Shown here: positions 63,332-64,000 of the stretch, in pieces
Position numbering within the stretch: position 1 is the stretch's first letter
Layout: each line of letters opens with the position of its first letter
DNA from: Candidatus Nitrosocosmicus sp.
Lineage (GTDB): Archaea > Thermoproteota > Nitrososphaeria > Nitrososphaerales > Nitrososphaeraceae
Length of the DNA stretch: 64,000 bases
Assembly (NCBI GenBank): GCA_031177355.1
Contig: JAPSGR010000005.1
Span: 1 to 64,000, forward strand
Direction of reading: 5' to 3'
Notes under the pieces: model-generated
Databases searched by the model: none
What the model was told of the DNA's origin: nothing
What the model saw: only the letters and a program-made list of their open reading frames with translations
Made by a program: the position numbers and the translations under genes

Positions 63332-64000
63332 ATGAGAACAGTGAAGATAACCAATGTTGTGACCGAAACTGAAACGGTGAAGACTTTGCATTTTAATGAT
63401 ACATTATCTAATAAAGCTAAGCCCGGCCAGTTTTTAATGGTTTGGATTCCTAGAAAAGAAGAGATACCATTAAGCGTTATGATTTCTAGTGTACCCGGTC
63501 ATGCCGCCATCACGATAAGAAAAAAAGGTTTTGCTTCAACTTCACTTTTTAACAAAAATATAGGTGACTACATTGGAATACGAGGGCCGTATGGAAATTC
63601 ATTTTCGATTAAAACCAAATCCAAGAGTATCGTTCTTTTGGGAGGAGGTACCGGATTGGTCCCTTTAGTGAGATTACTAGACAACATAAAACATCTAGAT
63701 TTAAAGTTGACAATCATTATCGGAGCAAGAACAAAGGATGAATTGTTCTTTGTTAAACTTATCTCTGACATGTTAAAGAAAAACAAGTTCGAATTACTTC
63801 TTTCGACTGAAGATGGTACAGTGGGGAAAAGGGGATATCCTACAGATATTTTAAGAGATCTCATTATGAAAAATCAGGTGATAGATTTCATTTATACCTG
63901 TGGCCCAGAATTGATGATGAAAACAGTTTACGAATTAACAAAATTAAAAAAAATTCCCCTAGAGGCTAGCATTGAAAGGTACATGAAATGCGGAATTGGC
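63332..64000 (+). CDS. pyrK: dihydroorotate dehydrogenase electron-transfer subunit PyrK (partial)
   Basis: The first 223 codons of a ferredoxin-NADP reductase-type flavoprotein; the end lies beyond the window. FAD/flavin site PLSVMISSV, NAD domain LLGGGTGLVPLVRLL and TCGPELMMK are visible; the visible part ends at YMKCGIG, the start of the [2Fe-2S] cysteine cluster. ATG 63332; an in-frame TTG at 63302 would overlap pyrD. It transfers electrons from PyrD to NAD. Confidence 0.92.
   Translation, partial: MRTVKITNVVTETETVKTLHFNDTLSNKAKPGQFLMVWIPRKEEIPLSVMISSVPGHAAITIRKKGFASTSLFNKNIGDYIGIRGPYGNSFSIKTKSKSIVLLGGGTGLVPLVRLLDNIKHLDLKLTIIIGARTKDELFFVKLISDMLKKNKFELLLSTEDGTVGKRGYPTDILRDLIMKNQVIDFIYTCGPELMMKTVYELTKLKKIPLEASIERYMKCGIG

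Overview
The window is AT-rich archaeal DNA, most likely from an ammonia-oxidising thaumarchaeon (class Nitrososphaeria; a soil Nitrososphaera/Nitrosocosmicus type would fit). The evidence is the gene content: archaeal shikimate route (ADTH synthase plus 3-dehydroquinate synthase II, GHMP-type shikimate kinase), class I lysyl-tRNA synthetase, aIF5A, ThiD-ThiN fusion, CofG/CofH for coenzyme F420, archaeal Elp3, BluB and a B12-dependent mutase subunit, a tRNA without an encoded CCA, TATA-like boxes 25-40 nt before starts, and many exported proteins ending their signal peptides in LAQ. The genus is an inference; no rRNA or amo gene is present.

Bases 1-21,900 are a loosely packed accessory region. 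It has low-complexity exported proteins (left-edge repeat protein, NHL-repeat protein, S/T/N-rich proteins), small zinc-binding proteins missed by ordinary ORF cut-offs, decayed reading frames near 4.7-5.4 kb, a candidate small RNA near 20.5 kb, and a scattered set of enzymes (TatD-type hydrolase, two sugar-isomerase-like TIM barrels, UbiA-like prenyltransferase, alkaline-phosphatase-superfamily hydrolase). Those families together resemble the bacterial and plastid ebo metabolite-trafficking cluster. A thioredoxin-reductase-like flavoprotein without a recognisable NADPH motif and a stand-alone Lrp/AsnC ligand-binding domain follow.

Bases 21,900-30,500 hold housekeeping genes: a polytopic membrane protein, lysK, elp3 (broken by a single -1 shift), purM, citrate synthase and nadE. 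Bases 30,500-42,800 are a nearly uninterrupted same-strand aromatic amino acid locus: ADTH synthase, DHQ synthase II, aroD, aroE, shikimate kinase, aroA, aroC, a chorismate mutase-aminotransferase fusion and tyrA. It encodes every step from the archaeal precursors to chorismate and then to the tyrosine/phenylalanine branch. An orphan DNA methyltransferase and tatC sit inside it, and a small antisense membrane-protein ORF exactly fills the aroD-aroE gap. ilvC follows.

Bases 43,800-64,000 mix cofactor, translation and envelope genes: B12-binding mutase subunit, cofG-cofH, egtD-like methyltransferase, nadM, metG, Rieske protein, cysS, hexapeptide-repeat protein, a Trm112-like/methyltransferase protein, site-2 protease, aIF5A, thiDN, a sugar nucleotidyltransferase, bioD, bluB, elongator tRNA-Met, and pyrD-pyrK. 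PyrK runs off the right edge.

All functional calls are from reading motifs and family knowledge without a database search. Residue numbers are counted by eye and may be off by a few.
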